A stretch of DNA of 30,126 nt. It comes from Gammaproteobacteria bacterium. GTDB taxonomy: Bacteria; Pseudomonadota; Gammaproteobacteria; Steroidobacterales; Rariloculaceae. Position numbers and translations under genes: made by a program. This document shows positions 29,836 to 30,126 of this stretch, in pieces. The stretch's first letter is position 1. Every line of letters begins with the position of its first letter. Location of the stretch: assembly GCA_017577365.1 (NCBI GenBank), contig PKRJ01000047.1, forward strand, positions 1-30,126, written 5' to 3'. Under the pieces are notes generated by a model that had not been told where the DNA came from, did not search any database, and saw only the letters and a program-made list of their open reading frames with translations.

Positions 29836-30126
29836 TTGGTCTTCGGCAGGCGCGTCGAGCTTCGCAACAGGATCCATATCCGTCCGCTCGAGATGCGGGA
29901 TGCGCCCGACGTGTTTCGTGCGGTGGACGAGTCGCGGGCCGAGGTCAGCCGGTGGATGGACTGGTGCCGGCCGACGTACGCGCTCCACGACGCCGAGGAA
30001 TGGATTCGCACGTCGCTCGATGGCCGCGACGAAGGCACGTGCTTCGAGTTCGGCATCTTCGCCGGGCGTCGCTTCATCGGCTCCTGTGGGTTGTGCCGCG
30101 GCCCTCGGCCCCCGCGCGGCGCGGAA
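29836..30126 (+). CDS. GNAT family N-acetyltransferase, 3' end cut by the window edge
   Basis: The last 291 bases encode 97 residues of a RimJ/RimL-type GNAT acetyltransferase: RIHIRPLEMRDAPDVFRAVD, then SRAEVSRWMDW, AEEWIRTSLDGRDEGTCFEFGIFAG and RRFIGSCGLC. The protein runs off the end before the acetyl-CoA loop. There is no ATG or GTG upstream in frame before the family sequence, although the frame stays open from 29644. TTG 29836, 8-9 bases after a purine-rich GGGGGCGG, is the most likely start; the sequence LVFGRRVELRNRI fits the usual family N-terminus. Internal ATG 29893 would cut into the first strand. It probably acetylates a protein N-terminus or small molecule. Confidence 0.7.
   Translation, partial: MVFGRRVELRNRIHIRPLEMRDAPDVFRAVDESRAEVSRWMDWCRPTYALHDAEEWIRTSLDGRDEGTCFEFGIFAGRRFIGSCGLCRGPRPPRGAE

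Noticed and set aside
1..30126. CRISPR arrays, tRNA or rRNA genes, insertion sequences, prophage or toxin-antitoxin modules
   Set aside because: Searched by eye on both strands; no regular direct repeats, transposase motifs, or RNA-gene signatures were seen.

Overview
The window is about 30 kb of very GC-rich DNA. It is densely coded on both strands and the third codon position is almost always G or C. Lipid A deacylase, a small outer-membrane beta-barrel and a lipoprotein signal point to a Gram-negative bacterium. The gene repertoire (LpxR, Tex, OtsA/OtsB, DUF885, GlcG, a LigW-like amidohydrolase, MHS-type transporter) fits a soil or aquatic proteobacterium, probably a gammaproteobacterium of the Steroidobacter/Nevskia kind; the taxon is inference only. 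I see no rRNA, tRNA, CRISPR, transposase, phage or plasmid genes. It reads as ordinary chromosome.

Layout. 0.1-1.3 kb (-): lpxR. 1.6-4.0 kb (+): a SnoaL-like protein translationally coupled to a DUF885 lipoprotein peptidase. 4.1-6.3 kb (+): otsB-otsA, the two steps of trehalose synthesis. 6.3-7.1 kb (-): a small monotopic phosphoglycosyl transferase and a doubtful small ORF. 7.3-8.0 kb (+): a CPBP intramembrane protease. 8.0-12.1 kb (-): a likely operon of lactonase-like MBL protein, mercaptopyruvate-type sulfurtransferase, CBS-domain protein and SLC13 transporter. 12.3-13.5 kb (+): a GH100-like glycosidase, followed by a large nested inverted repeat and a small outer-membrane barrel (13.8-14.3 kb).

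14.36-18.25 kb (+): the most distinctive block. A good sigma70-type promoter carries a long dyad over its -10 and spacer. It precedes five tightly packed genes: a small membrane protein, an endonuclease V-like pyrimidine-dimer glycosylase, two unrecognised membrane proteins and a PQQ-type sugar dehydrogenase. 18.2-22.0 kb (-): hotdog-fold protein, exported GlcG/HbpS-like protein, Tex. 22.3-24.1 kb (+): an M3-like metallopeptidase.

24.15-28.6 kb: a probable aromatic-acid cluster arranged around one 70-bp divergent promoter region. Leftward run a VOC protein, a 3-hydroxyisobutyrate-dehydrogenase-like reductase and a carboxymuconolactone-decarboxylase-like protein. Rightward run a LigW/gamma-resorcylate-type decarboxylase and an MHS-family MFS transporter. 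28.6-29.6 kb (-): a Tat-exported MBL hydrolase. The right edge cuts a GNAT acetyltransferase that probably starts with TTG.

The best candidates for something undescribed are the five-gene block with its operator-like dyad, the nested inverted repeat at 13.56-13.75 kb and the compact decarboxylation cluster. Assignments rest on reading motifs by eye; no database search was possible.
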